Assembly (NCBI GenBank): GCA_016195265.1
Contig: JACPZW010000027.1
Coordinates: forward strand, 1-64,000
Length of the DNA: 64,000 nucleotides
Reading direction: 5' to 3'
DNA from: Acidobacteriota bacterium
GTDB lineage: Bacteria; Acidobacteriota; Vicinamibacteria; Vicinamibacterales; CAVVIG01
A program made the translations under genes and the position numbers. Under the pieces are notes generated by a model, which saw nothing but the letters and a program-made list of their open reading frames with translations, was not told the origin of the DNA and ran no database searches. Of the stretch, positions 44,498 to 51,943 are shown piece after piece (position 1 is the first letter of the stretch; the number at the start of each line of letters is the position of its first letter).

Positions 44498-45874
44498 TCA
44501 CCGTCCCACCGCTCTTGCGAGTCGCGCATCCGCCAGTCGTGCGCTTGCGATCGCCTGCGTGCGATCGAGCTCCGCTTGCAGCAATAGCCCCTGCGCGTCC
44601 AGCACGTCCGTGCTCGTCGCCACGCCGGCGGCGAAGCGTTCGCTGACGACCCGGCGCGCTTCCATTGCGGCGCGCACGGCGTCGCCGGCGGCCTCGATCG
44701 CGGCGCGGCTCGACTCGGCTTCGCTGAGCCGCTGGCGGATTTCCATCGCGACGAGGGAATCGAATTCGGCCAGGCGTTCCTGAATCACGCGCGACGCCGC
44801 GGTCGCGCCGGCGATTTCGCTGCGCGTGCGGCCGCCGTCGAAGAGCGGCCAGCTCACGTTGATGCTGGCGTCCCAGGACGATCGCCACGCGGCTTCTCTT
44901 GGAAAGATGCGCGGATTGGGTTGCGCGTAGTCGACGCCGCCGGCGACAGCGACGGTCGGTTTGGTGCCCGCTGTCGCCGCGGTCCCGCGCTCGCCGGCCG
45001 CCGCGAGACGCTTGACGAGCGACGCCCGCTCGGGACGCTGCGCTTTGGCGGCGGCGATCAGCTGGTCCAGCGGCGCCGCAGCGGCGGGACCGACGTCCAT
45101 CGCAGGCGCCGCGTCAATGGGCGTCCCGGCGGCGGCGCCGACCAGCCGCGCGAGCTCGGCTTCCGAGACCTCGCGCTGCGAGCGGGCCTGCGCGGCCAGC
45201 ATGCGCTGGCGCGACGCCTGCGCCTCGGCGCTCAGCACGTCATTGGGCGGCACGAGCCCCGCCGTCAGCTGGTTGCGCACGTCGCGCACGTGCGCGTCCA
45301 CGCGGGCGCGGCTCTCCTGGACGACGCGTACCGATTCGGTGGCCGTCACCAGCGCCCAGTAGGCGCGCGTGATCTCGAGCGTGAGATCGGCGCGCGCGGC
45401 CGCGAGGTCGTCGGTTGATGCCGTCGCGTCGATCCGCGCGGCGCGCTCGAGCGCGTCCAGCCGGCCGCCGGTGTAAATCGGCCATTGCAGATCGACACGC
45501 GTGCGGTAGTTGTCCGGGATGTCGGGATAGATGAGCTTGAGCTGGCCGGCCGGCGTCACGAGTCCGAACTCGTCGACGTGATTCGTCCGCGTGTAGCCGG
45601 CCTGCGCGGCGAGCTGCGGCAGCGTGACCGCGTGACGCTCGCCGATCGCGGCGTCGGCGGCGTCACCGCGCGCGACGGCCTCGGCGAGGCGATGGCTGGC
45701 GTCGAGCCCGCGCCGGATCGCGTCGTCGAGCGTCAGTCGCATAGGTTCGGCTGTCTGGGCCTCGAGTTCGACGTAGGGGCCGACCTTGGTCGGCCCAGGC
45801 CTCGGGTCCGCCTGAAGGCGGACGCCACAGGGAATGAGTCCGACAAGCATCACTACGGTCAACATGCGTGTCAT
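44498..45874 (-). CDS. TolC family outer-membrane efflux protein, repeat-bearing N-terminus
   Basis: The product has 458 residues. It shows two long coiled-coil repeats of the TolC fold with the usual LTLEITRAYW and AVLQ-like helices and a conserved LTLDDAIRRGL start. Right after the signal peptide core (MTRMLTVVMLVGLIP) comes RLQADPRPGPTKVGPYVE, encoded by two palindromes (45777-45796 and 45806-45823). The insert sits where cleavage would occur. It forms the outer channel for the adaptor and permeases of this operon. ATGA overlap with the first ATPase gene. Confidence 0.92.
   Translation of the reverse strand: MTRMLTVVMLVGLIPCGVRLQADPRPGPTKVGPYVELEAQTAEPMRLTLDDAIRRGLDASHRLAEAVARGDAADAAIGERHAVTLPQLAAQAGYTRTNHVDEFGLVTPAGQLKLIYPDIPDNYRTRVDLQWPIYTGGRLDALERAARIDATASTDDLAAARADLTLEITRAYWALVTATESVRVVQESRARVDAHVRDVRNQLTAGLVPPNDVLSAEAQASRQRMLAAQARSQREVSEAELARLVGAAAGTPIDAAPAMDVGPAAAAPLDQLIAAAKAQRPERASLVKRLAAAGERGTAATAGTKPTVAVAGGVDYAQPNPRIFPREAAWRSSWDASINVSWPLFDGGRTRSEIAGATAASRVIQERLAEFDSLVAMEIRQRLSEAESSRAAIEAAGDAVRAAMEARRVVSERFAAGVATSTDVLDAQGLLLQAELDRTQAIASARLADARLARAVGR
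45777..45823. repeat. Two short palindromes inside the tolC-like gene
   Basis: GGGCCGACC-TT-GGTCGGCCC (45777-45796) and GTCCGCC-TGAA-GGCGGAC (45806-45823). The second matches the palindrome at 15452. Confidence 0.9.
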
Positions 45875-46815
45875 GGGTTCGCCCCGTCAGAATCGTGAAG
45901 CCGGGCAATGAAGACGTCCTCGAGCGACGTCGCGATCGGCCGGACGCTGGCAACCGCGAGACCCGCGCGGCTCGCGTCCGCCGACAGTCGCGCAGCCGCA
46001 TCACCGGCGTCACCGGATTCGCCGCGTCCGAACCGCACGTGCGCGCGCTCGCCGAACATCCGGACGTCGCGGACGCCCGGCAGCCGCGCCAGCACGTCAG
46101 GCGCCCGGCGGTGGTCGGACACAATCACTTCGAAGAGCGCGCCGGGCAGCGCCGCGCGCAGCGCGCCGGGCCGATCGAGCGCCAGCAGCCCGCCCTCATG
46201 CAGGAGCGCGACGCGCGAACAGCGCTCTGCCTCGTCGAGGTACGGCGTGGCCATGACGATCGTGATCCCCTGCGACAGGAACTCCGAGAGCAGCTTCCAG
46301 AACTCGCGGCGCGACACGGGATCGACGCCGGTCGTCGGCTCGTCGAGCACGATGAGCGTCGGCTCGTGCACGAGCGTGCACGCCAGCGCCAGCTTCTGCT
46401 TCATGCCGCCGGACAGCTGATCGGCCAGCCGCGCGCGGAACGGCGTGAGCTGCGTGATAGCGAGCAGGCGATCGCGCCGCGCGCGGTAGTCGCGCACGCC
46501 GTGGATTTCGGCGAAGAACGCGATGTTCTCGTCGATGCTGAGATCGCCGTAGAGACTGAACCGCTGCGAGAAGTACCCGACCGACGCGGTCAGGCGGCGA
46601 TGCTGCCGCACCGGATCGAGATTCATCACCCGCACCGCGCCCGCGTCGGCGCGAATCAGTCCGCAGATGAGGCGGATGGTCGTCGTCTTGCCGGCGCCGT
46701 CCGGACCGATAAGGCCGAACATTTCACCCGGCTCGATCGACAACGACAGGTCGCGCAGCGCCCGCGTCGCGCCGTAGCGCTTCGTGACGCGATCGAACGA
46801 GACGAGCGGCGGCAT
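45871..46815 (-). CDS. Efflux ABC transporter ATPase (first)
   Basis: This 314-residue ATPase has Walker A GPDGAGKTTT, signature LSGGMKQKLALACTL, Walker B LIVLDEPTTGVDP and H-loop ATPYLDEAERC (Thr-Pro replaces the usual Thr-His). Its C-terminal extension resembles that of the second ATPase. In E. coli ybhF the two ATPase halves are fused; here they are separate and flank the tolC-like gene. 4 bp after the adaptor gene. Confidence 0.92.
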   Translation of the reverse strand: MPPLVSFDRVTKRYGATRALRDLSLSIEPGEMFGLIGPDGAGKTTTIRLICGLIRADAGAVRVMNLDPVRQHRRLTASVGYFSQRFSLYGDLSIDENIAFFAEIHGVRDYRARRDRLLAITQLTPFRARLADQLSGGMKQKLALACTLVHEPTLIVLDEPTTGVDPVSRREFWKLLSEFLSQGITIVMATPYLDEAERCSRVALLHEGGLLALDRPGALRAALPGALFEVIVSDHRRAPDVLARLPGVRDVRMFGERAHVRFGRGESGDAGDAAARLSADASRAGLAVASVRPIATSLEDVFIARLHDSDGANP

Positions 46816-46819
46816 ACGT

Positions 46820-47878
46820 CTACTTCGCGCCCGTGGAAGACGCTGGCGAGGTGAACGGAAGATCCGCCTCGACCGGCATGCCGGCCTTGAGGACGCCGCC
46901 CGAGTTGTCGATCGCGATTTTGATGCGGTACACGAGCTTCGATCGATCCTCGGCCGTCTGCACGTTGCGCGGCGTGAACTCGGCTTTCGACGACACGGCG
47001 CTGATCGTCCCCGGCAGGCCCGCGCCGCCGGCGTCGGTGAAGACGGTCACGGCCTGGCCGACGCGCAACCGCGGGACGGCCGGCTCGCCGACGTACACGT
47101 TCGCCCAGACGTGATCGAGATCGCTGACCACGACGATCGGCGCGCGCGGCGACAGGAGCTCGCCGGTGTCGGCGAGCGTTTCGGTGACGAGGCCGCCGGC
47201 CGGCGCGACGACCGTGGCGTCGGCGATCGCTTTCTGCCAGATGGCGATCTGCGCGGTCGCCGCCGCGACCCGCGCGCGCGCGGCCTCGACGTCCTCGCGA
47301 CGGGCGCCGGCGCGGAGCCGGGCGGCGTTCTCACGCGCGGCGCGCACGCGATCGCGCGCGCCCTGCGCGCGCTCTCGAGCCACGTCGCGCCGGGTCACCG
47401 CATCGTCGCGCTGCTTGCGCGATCCGGAGTTGGACGCGAGCAGCCCTTCGAATCGATCCACGTCGGCCTGCGCCGCGGCGATCTCCACGTCCACGCCGCG
47501 GACCTCGGCCGCGGCCGCGGCAATCTGGTCGTCGGCCTGACGGATGTCTTCCGCGCGCGCGCCGGCGAGCAGGAGGCGGACCTGCGCGTCGGCCTGATCG
47601 CGTTCGGCTTTCGCGCGCGCGAGCGCCAGTTCGGCGTCCGCCGTGTCGAGGCGCGCGATGATGTCGCCGGGCGTGACGCGGTCGCCCTCGGCGACGCGGC
47701 GCTCGAGGAGCCGTCCGCCCACCTGCGCGGCGACCTGCACGTCGGTCACCTCGATCTGTCCGGAGACGCGGATGCGATCCGCCGGCGGCGCCTGCGCGCA
47801 GCCGCCGGCAGCGACGGCGAGTCCGGCGATCGCCAGTAATATTCCGGCGCGTCCAGGGGTTTGATAGTGCGGCGTCAT
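46820..47878 (-). CDS. HlyD/YbhG-family membrane fusion adaptor, lipoprotein
   Basis: The product has 352 residues with a lipobox-like VAAGGC after the signal segment. The biotinyl-lipoyl half motifs flank a long coiled-coil hairpin (about 75-205), rich in Ala-Arg heptads; ATVVAPAGGLVTETLADTGELLSP is the second lipoyl half. It bridges the permeases to the TolC-like channel. It overlaps the TetR gene by 4 bp, making it the first structural gene of the operon. Confidence 0.92.
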   Translation of the reverse strand: MTPHYQTPGRAGILLAIAGLAVAAGGCAQAPPADRIRVSGQIEVTDVQVAAQVGGRLLERRVAEGDRVTPGDIIARLDTADAELALARAKAERDQADAQVRLLLAGARAEDIRQADDQIAAAAAEVRGVDVEIAAAQADVDRFEGLLASNSGSRKQRDDAVTRRDVARERAQGARDRVRAARENAARLRAGARREDVEAARARVAAATAQIAIWQKAIADATVVAPAGGLVTETLADTGELLSPRAPIVVVSDLDHVWANVYVGEPAVPRLRVGQAVTVFTDAGGAGLPGTISAVSSKAEFTPRNVQTAEDRSKLVYRIKIAIDNSGGVLKAGMPVEADLPFTSPASSTGAK

Positions 47879-48507
47879 GATGTCCTCGCGTGGCGCGCGC
47901 GCGCGAGCGATCGGCGCGTGGCATGCTGCATGTGACGAATGAAGTCGTCGGTCGAGGATTCGCGCATGTCGACGACCTTGAGGTGCGCGATCTCCTTGCG
48001 GATGCGCGCGCCGGCCAGATAGAAGATGACCGGCGCCAGCATGCTGAAGTAGGCGAACATCGGCGGCGTGTCGCGGAACGCGCGCGCCCGCACGCCCTGC
48101 TGCACGATGCCGCCGACGGCGGCGGGCAGCGCGGCGAGGGCGGTCAGGGTTTCGCGGTCGAGATGGGCGCCGCCGTCGGCGACTTCGCGCAGCATGATGG
48201 CGGGAAAAAACGCGTGCTCGTCGACGAAGGCGGCCATGGTGGCGATCACGCGGTCCACCTTGTCGGCGTGCGGCGCCGAAGCGTCCGCTATCGCGCGCAG
48301 CCGCCCGGCGGCGAGGGTGAACATGCGGCGCAGCAGCGTGCGGTAGAGGCCGTCCTTGCTCTTGAAGTGGTAGTAGAGCATCGCCTTGTTGACCCGGGCG
48401 CGGCGGGCAATACGGTCGACGCGGGCGCCGGCGAAGCCGCGCTCGGCGAATTCGAGCGCGGCCGCCGCCAGAATCCGGTCGGGCGAGACGCGGGCGGGAC
48501 GGGCCAT
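47875..48507 (-). CDS. TetR-family transcriptional regulator
   Basis: This 210-residue TetR regulator has its helix-turn-helix at about residues 28-50 (ARVDRIARRARVNKAMLYYHF) and a ligand-binding helical part after it. ATG 48507 begins MARPARVSP, the usual short N-terminus. It is the first gene of the efflux operon and has a palindromic operator on its own promoter, so it is autoregulated and controls the pump. In E. coli a TetR protein (YbiH/CecR) heads ybhGFSR in the same way. Confidence 0.92.
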   Translation of the reverse strand: MARPARVSPDRILAAAALEFAERGFAGARVDRIARRARVNKAMLYYHFKSKDGLYRTLLRRMFTLAAGRLRAIADASAPHADKVDRVIATMAAFVDEHAFFPAIMLREVADGGAHLDRETLTALAALPAAVGGIVQQGVRARAFRDTPPMFAYFSMLAPVIFYLAGARIRKEIAHLKVVDMRESSTDDFIRHMQHATRRSLARARHARTS

Positions 48508-48510
48508 AAA

Positions 48511-48551
48511 AACTAACTGGTTAGTTAACTCGTTATGCGGTAAGGTGTCAA
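48511..48551 (-). promoter_or_regulatory. Operator palindrome and promoter of the efflux operon
   Basis: AACTAAC-TG-GTTAGTT (48511-48526) is a 16-bp palindrome immediately upstream of the TetR gene. On the minus strand TTGACA (48551-48546) and TTAACT (48528-48523) are 17 bp apart, so the palindrome overlaps the -10. This is a classic repression layout. Confidence 0.75.
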
Positions 48552-48576
48552 GAGTAACCGTGTCTTGGAGACTCCC

Positions 48577-49425
48577 ATGAAGATCCTGATCGCCGGCGGC
48601 ACGGGCTTCCTCGGCCGTCCGCTGGCCGCCGCGCTGGCCGCCGAGGGCCACGACGTCGCCGTCCGCGGCCGGAGCGGGGTTGCGGCCTCCGACATCGACG
48701 GCGCGAGCGCCGTCGTCAATCTCGCCGGCGAGTCGATCGCCGGCAGGCGCTGGACCGCGGCGCAGAAGCAGCGCATCCTCGACAGCCGCGTGCAGGCGAC
48801 ACGCAGCCTGGTCACGGCGATTCAGGGCGCCGCCGCTCCCCCGCCGGTCTTCATCAGCGGATCGGCCGTCGGCTACTACGGGCCGCTCGGTGACGCCGCG
48901 GTGACTGAAGAGGCGCCGGCCGGATCAGATTTTCTCGCCCAGGTCTGCGTGCAGTGGGAGCGCGAGGCCCTACTCGCCGCGAGCGATCGCACGCGCGTCG
49001 TCTGCGTCCGCACCGGCCTCGTCCTTGAGAAAGACGGCGGCGCGCTGCCGCAGATGCTGCCGCCGTTCAAGTTCGGCGCGGGCGGACCCGTGGGATCAGG
49101 TCGTCAGTACTGGCCGTGGATCCATCGCGACGACTGGATCGCGCTCGCGCGCTGGGCGATCAAGACGCCCGCGGTCAGCGGTCCGATTAACGCGACGGCG
49201 CCGACGCCGGTGACCAACGCGGACTTCGCGCGCGCGCTCGGCCGCGCGATGCACCGCCCGGCGTTCATGCCCGCACCGGGATTCGCGCTGCGGCTGCTGC
49301 TCGGAGAAATGGCCGACGGGCTGCTGCTGTCCGGCCAGCGTGCCGTGCCCGCGAAGGCGACGCGCCTCGGCTTTCAGTTCAAGTACGTGAATCTGAAAGA
49401 CGCGCTTCAGGCGATCTTCTCTTAG
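48577..49425 (+). CDS. TIGR01777-type SDR epimerase (YfcH-like)
   Basis: The product has 282 residues. It has the extended SDR fold with ILIAGGTGFLGRPLA (NAD-binding Gly motif), VNLAGESIAGRRW, and FISGSAVGYYGPLGD with the Tyr of the catalytic pair. The C-terminal domain is the DUF1731 type (LGFQFKY). ATG 48577 has GGAG 7 nt upstream. It is divergent from the TetR operon. The substrate is unknown. Confidence 0.93.
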   Translation: MKILIAGGTGFLGRPLAAALAAEGHDVAVRGRSGVAASDIDGASAVVNLAGESIAGRRWTAAQKQRILDSRVQATRSLVTAIQGAAAPPPVFISGSAVGYYGPLGDAAVTEEAPAGSDFLAQVCVQWEREALLAASDRTRVVCVRTGLVLEKDGGALPQMLPPFKFGAGGPVGSGRQYWPWIHRDDWIALARWAIKTPAVSGPINATAPTPVTNADFARALGRAMHRPAFMPAPGFALRLLLGEMADGLLLSGQRAVPAKATRLGFQFKYVNLKDALQAIFS

Positions 49426-49426
49426 G

Positions 49427-49446
49427 GCGGAGCACGCCCCGCGGCC
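49427..49446. repeat. Short palindrome before VapC fragment
   Basis: GGGCG-GAGCA-CGCCC (about 49428-49442) resembles the copy at 5390-5409. The vapC-like gene loses its N-terminal half next to it. Confidence 0.6.
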
Positions 49447-49466
49447 GCGCCCGCGACAATCGCCGC

Positions 49467-49697
49467 GTGCTGGACGACTTCATTGCCGAACCGTTCGTCG
49501 ACGTGCTCGACGCCACGCCCTCGGTGGCGCGGCACTATGGCCGCGTGTTTTCGACGCTGAAGCGCGCGGGCACGCCGCTGCCCACCAACGACATCTGGAT
49601 CGCGGCCGCCACGATCGATTGTGGCGGCACGCTGCTGACCTTCGATCGCGACTTCGAGCGCATCAGCGGCATGGACCGGATGGTCCTGCAAGCGTAG
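49467..49697 (+). pseudogene. VapC-type PIN toxin fragment
   Basis: The open frame encodes only 76 residues. It has the C-terminal half of a PIN domain: NDIWIAAATID with a catalytic Asp, and LLTFDRDF with the last Asp. The N-terminal ~55 residues with the first catalytic Asp are missing, and no VapB-like antitoxin gene is beside it. It is therefore a remnant, unlikely to be an active RNase. Confidence 0.75.
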
Positions 49698-49711
49698 GCC
49701 ATTTTGGACGG

Positions 49712-49816
49712 CTCTCCGGCGGGTCCAAAAGGACCCGCCCTACGTACTCTCCGGCGGGTCCAAAAGGACCCGCCCTGCGTACTCTCCGCCGGGTCCGGAA
49801 GGACCCGCCCTACGTA
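49712..49816. repeat. Three 35-bp tandem palindromic units
   Basis: Units at 49712, 49747 and 49782 each contain (G/C)CGGGTCC-NNAA-GGACCC and CTACGTA or CTGCGTA. They lie between the convergent vapC remnant and the E1 beta gene. Confidence 0.92.
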
Positions 49817-49852
49817 CTGAAAGCCTCGCGCTACGCGTGCGCGATGTTGCCG

Positions 49853-50836
49853 TCAGTACGCGGCGAGCCTCCGCAGCGCCTTGGCGATCGTCTCGACGTT
49901 CGGCAGGTTGAACGCTTCGAGCACGTGCGAGAACGGCGCGTGCGTGTCGGGATACGTGACGCGCATGACCGGCGCGTCGAGCCGATCGAACTTCTCCTCC
50001 ATGATCACCGCGGACAGCTCGGCGCCGAGGCCGAGCGTCTTCACGTCTTCGTGCACCACGAGCACGCGGCTGGTCTTGTCAAGCGAGCGGAAGATCGCAT
50101 CCTTGTCGAACGGCAGCAGCGTCCGCAGGTCGATCACTTCGACCTCGACGCCTTCCTTTGCCAGACGATCCGCGGCCTCGAGCGACGGCGTCACCATCGC
50201 ACCGTACGTGAGCAGCGTGACATCGTCGCCGGTGCGCCGCGTCGCCGCGATGCCAATCGGCACGATCTCGTCGCCCTCCGGCACCGGCCCCTTCGCGCGG
50301 CGGTAGAGGTACTTGTGCTCGAAGTAGACGACCGGGTTGTCGTCGCGAATCGCGGCCTTGAGCAGTCCCTTCGCATCGTACGCCGTGGACGGCGCGACGA
50401 CCTTCAGTCCGGGCCGGTGGATGAACCACGCCTCGGGGTTCTGCGAGTGATACAGACCGCCGCCGACGTTGCCGCCGCTCGGCGCGCGCACGACGATCGG
50501 CACCGACGCGCGGCCGCCGTAGCGATACCGCAGCGTCGCGGCCTGATTGACGATCTGATCGAAGCCGCACGAGATGAAATCGGCGAACTGCATTTCGGCG
50601 ACGGGCCGGTACCCGCGGAGCGCGGCGCCGATGCTGACGCCGACGATCGCCGACTCCGAGATAGGCGTGTCGACGACGCGCATGTCGCCGAATTCTTCGT
50701 GAAGGCCCTGCGTGACGCCGAAGGCGCCGCCGTACGCGCCGACGTCCTCGCCAAGGACGAAGACCTTCGGATCGCGGCGCATCTCTTCGGCGAGCGCCTC
50801 GCGGATCGCATCCAGGTACGTGAGGTCCTTGGTCAT
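49853..50836 (-). CDS. 2-oxoacid dehydrogenase E1 beta subunit
   Basis: The product has 327 residues. It pairs with E1 alpha to bind thiamine diphosphate. Family motifs are FVLGEDVGAYGGAFGVT, DTPISESAIVG with the catalytic Glu, and VVDTP; the C-terminal transketolase domain carries VEVIDLRTLLPFD. ATG 50836 is used; the frame opens further upstream through the hairpin. Pyruvate, branched-chain or acetoin dehydrogenase are all possible. The E2 and E3 subunits are not in the window. Confidence 0.93.
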   Translation of the reverse strand: MTKDLTYLDAIREALAEEMRRDPKVFVLGEDVGAYGGAFGVTQGLHEEFGDMRVVDTPISESAIVGVSIGAALRGYRPVAEMQFADFISCGFDQIVNQAATLRYRYGGRASVPIVVRAPSGGNVGGGLYHSQNPEAWFIHRPGLKVVAPSTAYDAKGLLKAAIRDDNPVVYFEHKYLYRRAKGPVPEGDEIVPIGIAATRRTGDDVTLLTYGAMVTPSLEAADRLAKEGVEVEVIDLRTLLPFDKDAIFRSLDKTSRVLVVHEDVKTLGLGAELSAVIMEEKFDRLDAPVMRVTYPDTHAPFSHVLEAFNLPNVETIAKALRRLAAY

Positions 50837-50848
50837 CTCGGCGCCTGC

Positions 50849-50945
50849 GGGCCACGAAGACACGAAGCGCACGAAGACGCACGAAGAAGAATTCTTGGTA
50901 AAGGACACATCCCGTTCTTCTTCGTGTACTTCGTGCCTTCGTGGC
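50849..50945. repeat. Word hairpin, CACGAAG family
   Basis: GCCACGAAGACACGAAG words (50851-50892) are mirrored by CTTCGTG words (50914-50945). It fills the gap between E1 alpha and E1 beta genes; the E1 beta start is 14 nt after it on the minus strand. Same family as 26135. Confidence 0.88.
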
Positions 50946-50953
50946 AAACAGAC

Positions 50954-51937
50954 CTACGCATAGAGATCGCCGATCGCATCCTGGGGAACAGGATCCGGCG
51001 AATTCATCGCGAATTCGACGGCGTCGTCGATCGTCGCCGCGATGCGCGCCTCGATGTCCTTCAGCGCCTTGTCGTCGAGGACGTGCCGCGCGCGCAGGTA
51101 GGTCGTGAACGTCGGAATCGGATCGCGGCTCTTCCACATCGCGAGTTCCTCGTCCGTCCGGTAGAACGCCTTGTCGTGTTCCGAGTGGCCGCGCCAGCGG
51201 TACGTCTTGCACTCGATGAGCGTCGGGCCGTCGCCTCCGCGCGCGCGCTTCAGCGCGCCGAGCGTGGCCTGGTAGACCGCGAGGACGTCGTTGCCGTTGA
51301 TCGCGACGCCGTCGAACCCGTACCCGCGCGCGCGATCCGCCACATCGTCGATCGCCATGCTCTTCTCGATCGGCACGGAATACGCGTACTGGTTGTTCTC
51401 GCAGATGAAGACGATCGGCAGCTGCTGCACTCCGGCGAAATTCATCGCCTCGTGGAAGTCACCCGTGTTGCTCGCGCCCTCGCCGAAGTACGCAACGACC
51501 ACGTTATCCACCTTGTCCATCTTGAACGTGAGCGCCAGGCCGGCGGCGACCGGCAGATTCGCGCCGAGCATGCTCGTGTTGCCGAAGATGCCGAGCTCGG
51601 ACACGCCGCTGTGCAGCGCCGAGTCGCGCCCCTTCGAGAGCCCGGTGTTCTTCGCGAACATCTGCGCCATCATCACGCGCGCCTCGACGCCCTTCATGAG
51701 GAACGACCCGAGGTCGCGGTGCAGCGGGCAGATGTAGTCCTCTTTCCGCAGCCCGAAGCAGGTCCCGACGATGATCGCTTCCTGGCCGATGCCGCTGTAG
51801 ACGCCGCTGCGGACCTTGCCCTGCTTGACCAGCACGCTCAGCCGCTCGTCGAACGCACGGATGAGCTTCAGCCAATAGAACATCTCGAGCAGCTGCTCGG
51901 GGGAGAGCTTGAACTTGGTGCGTTTGATGGGAGGCAT
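50954..51937 (-). CDS. 2-oxoacid dehydrogenase E1 alpha subunit
   Basis: The product has 327 residues. The thiamine diphosphate motif is seen as YFGEGASNTGDFHEAMNFA followed by FICENNQYAYS (the G-D-G ... N-N pattern, with GEG here). YSGIGQEAIIVG and HRDLGSFLMKG are typical of this subunit. It decarboxylates the 2-oxoacid and passes the acyl group to E2. It lies 6 bp after the HD-GYP gene and is followed by E1 beta, so one operon. Confidence 0.94.
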   Translation of the reverse strand: MPPIKRTKFKLSPEQLLEMFYWLKLIRAFDERLSVLVKQGKVRSGVYSGIGQEAIIVGTCFGLRKEDYICPLHRDLGSFLMKGVEARVMMAQMFAKNTGLSKGRDSALHSGVSELGIFGNTSMLGANLPVAAGLALTFKMDKVDNVVVAYFGEGASNTGDFHEAMNFAGVQQLPIVFICENNQYAYSVPIEKSMAIDDVADRARGYGFDGVAINGNDVLAVYQATLGALKRARGGDGPTLIECKTYRWRGHSEHDKAFYRTDEELAMWKSRDPIPTFTTYLRARHVLDDKALKDIEARIAATIDDAVEFAMNSPDPVPQDAIGDLYA

Positions 51938-51943
51938 CGAGAA

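Noticed and set aside
49712-49816. Bidirectional intrinsic terminator for the convergent genes
   Set aside because: The stems are strong but have no T-tract on either strand; the family is also found inside genes, so a terminator role is not supported.
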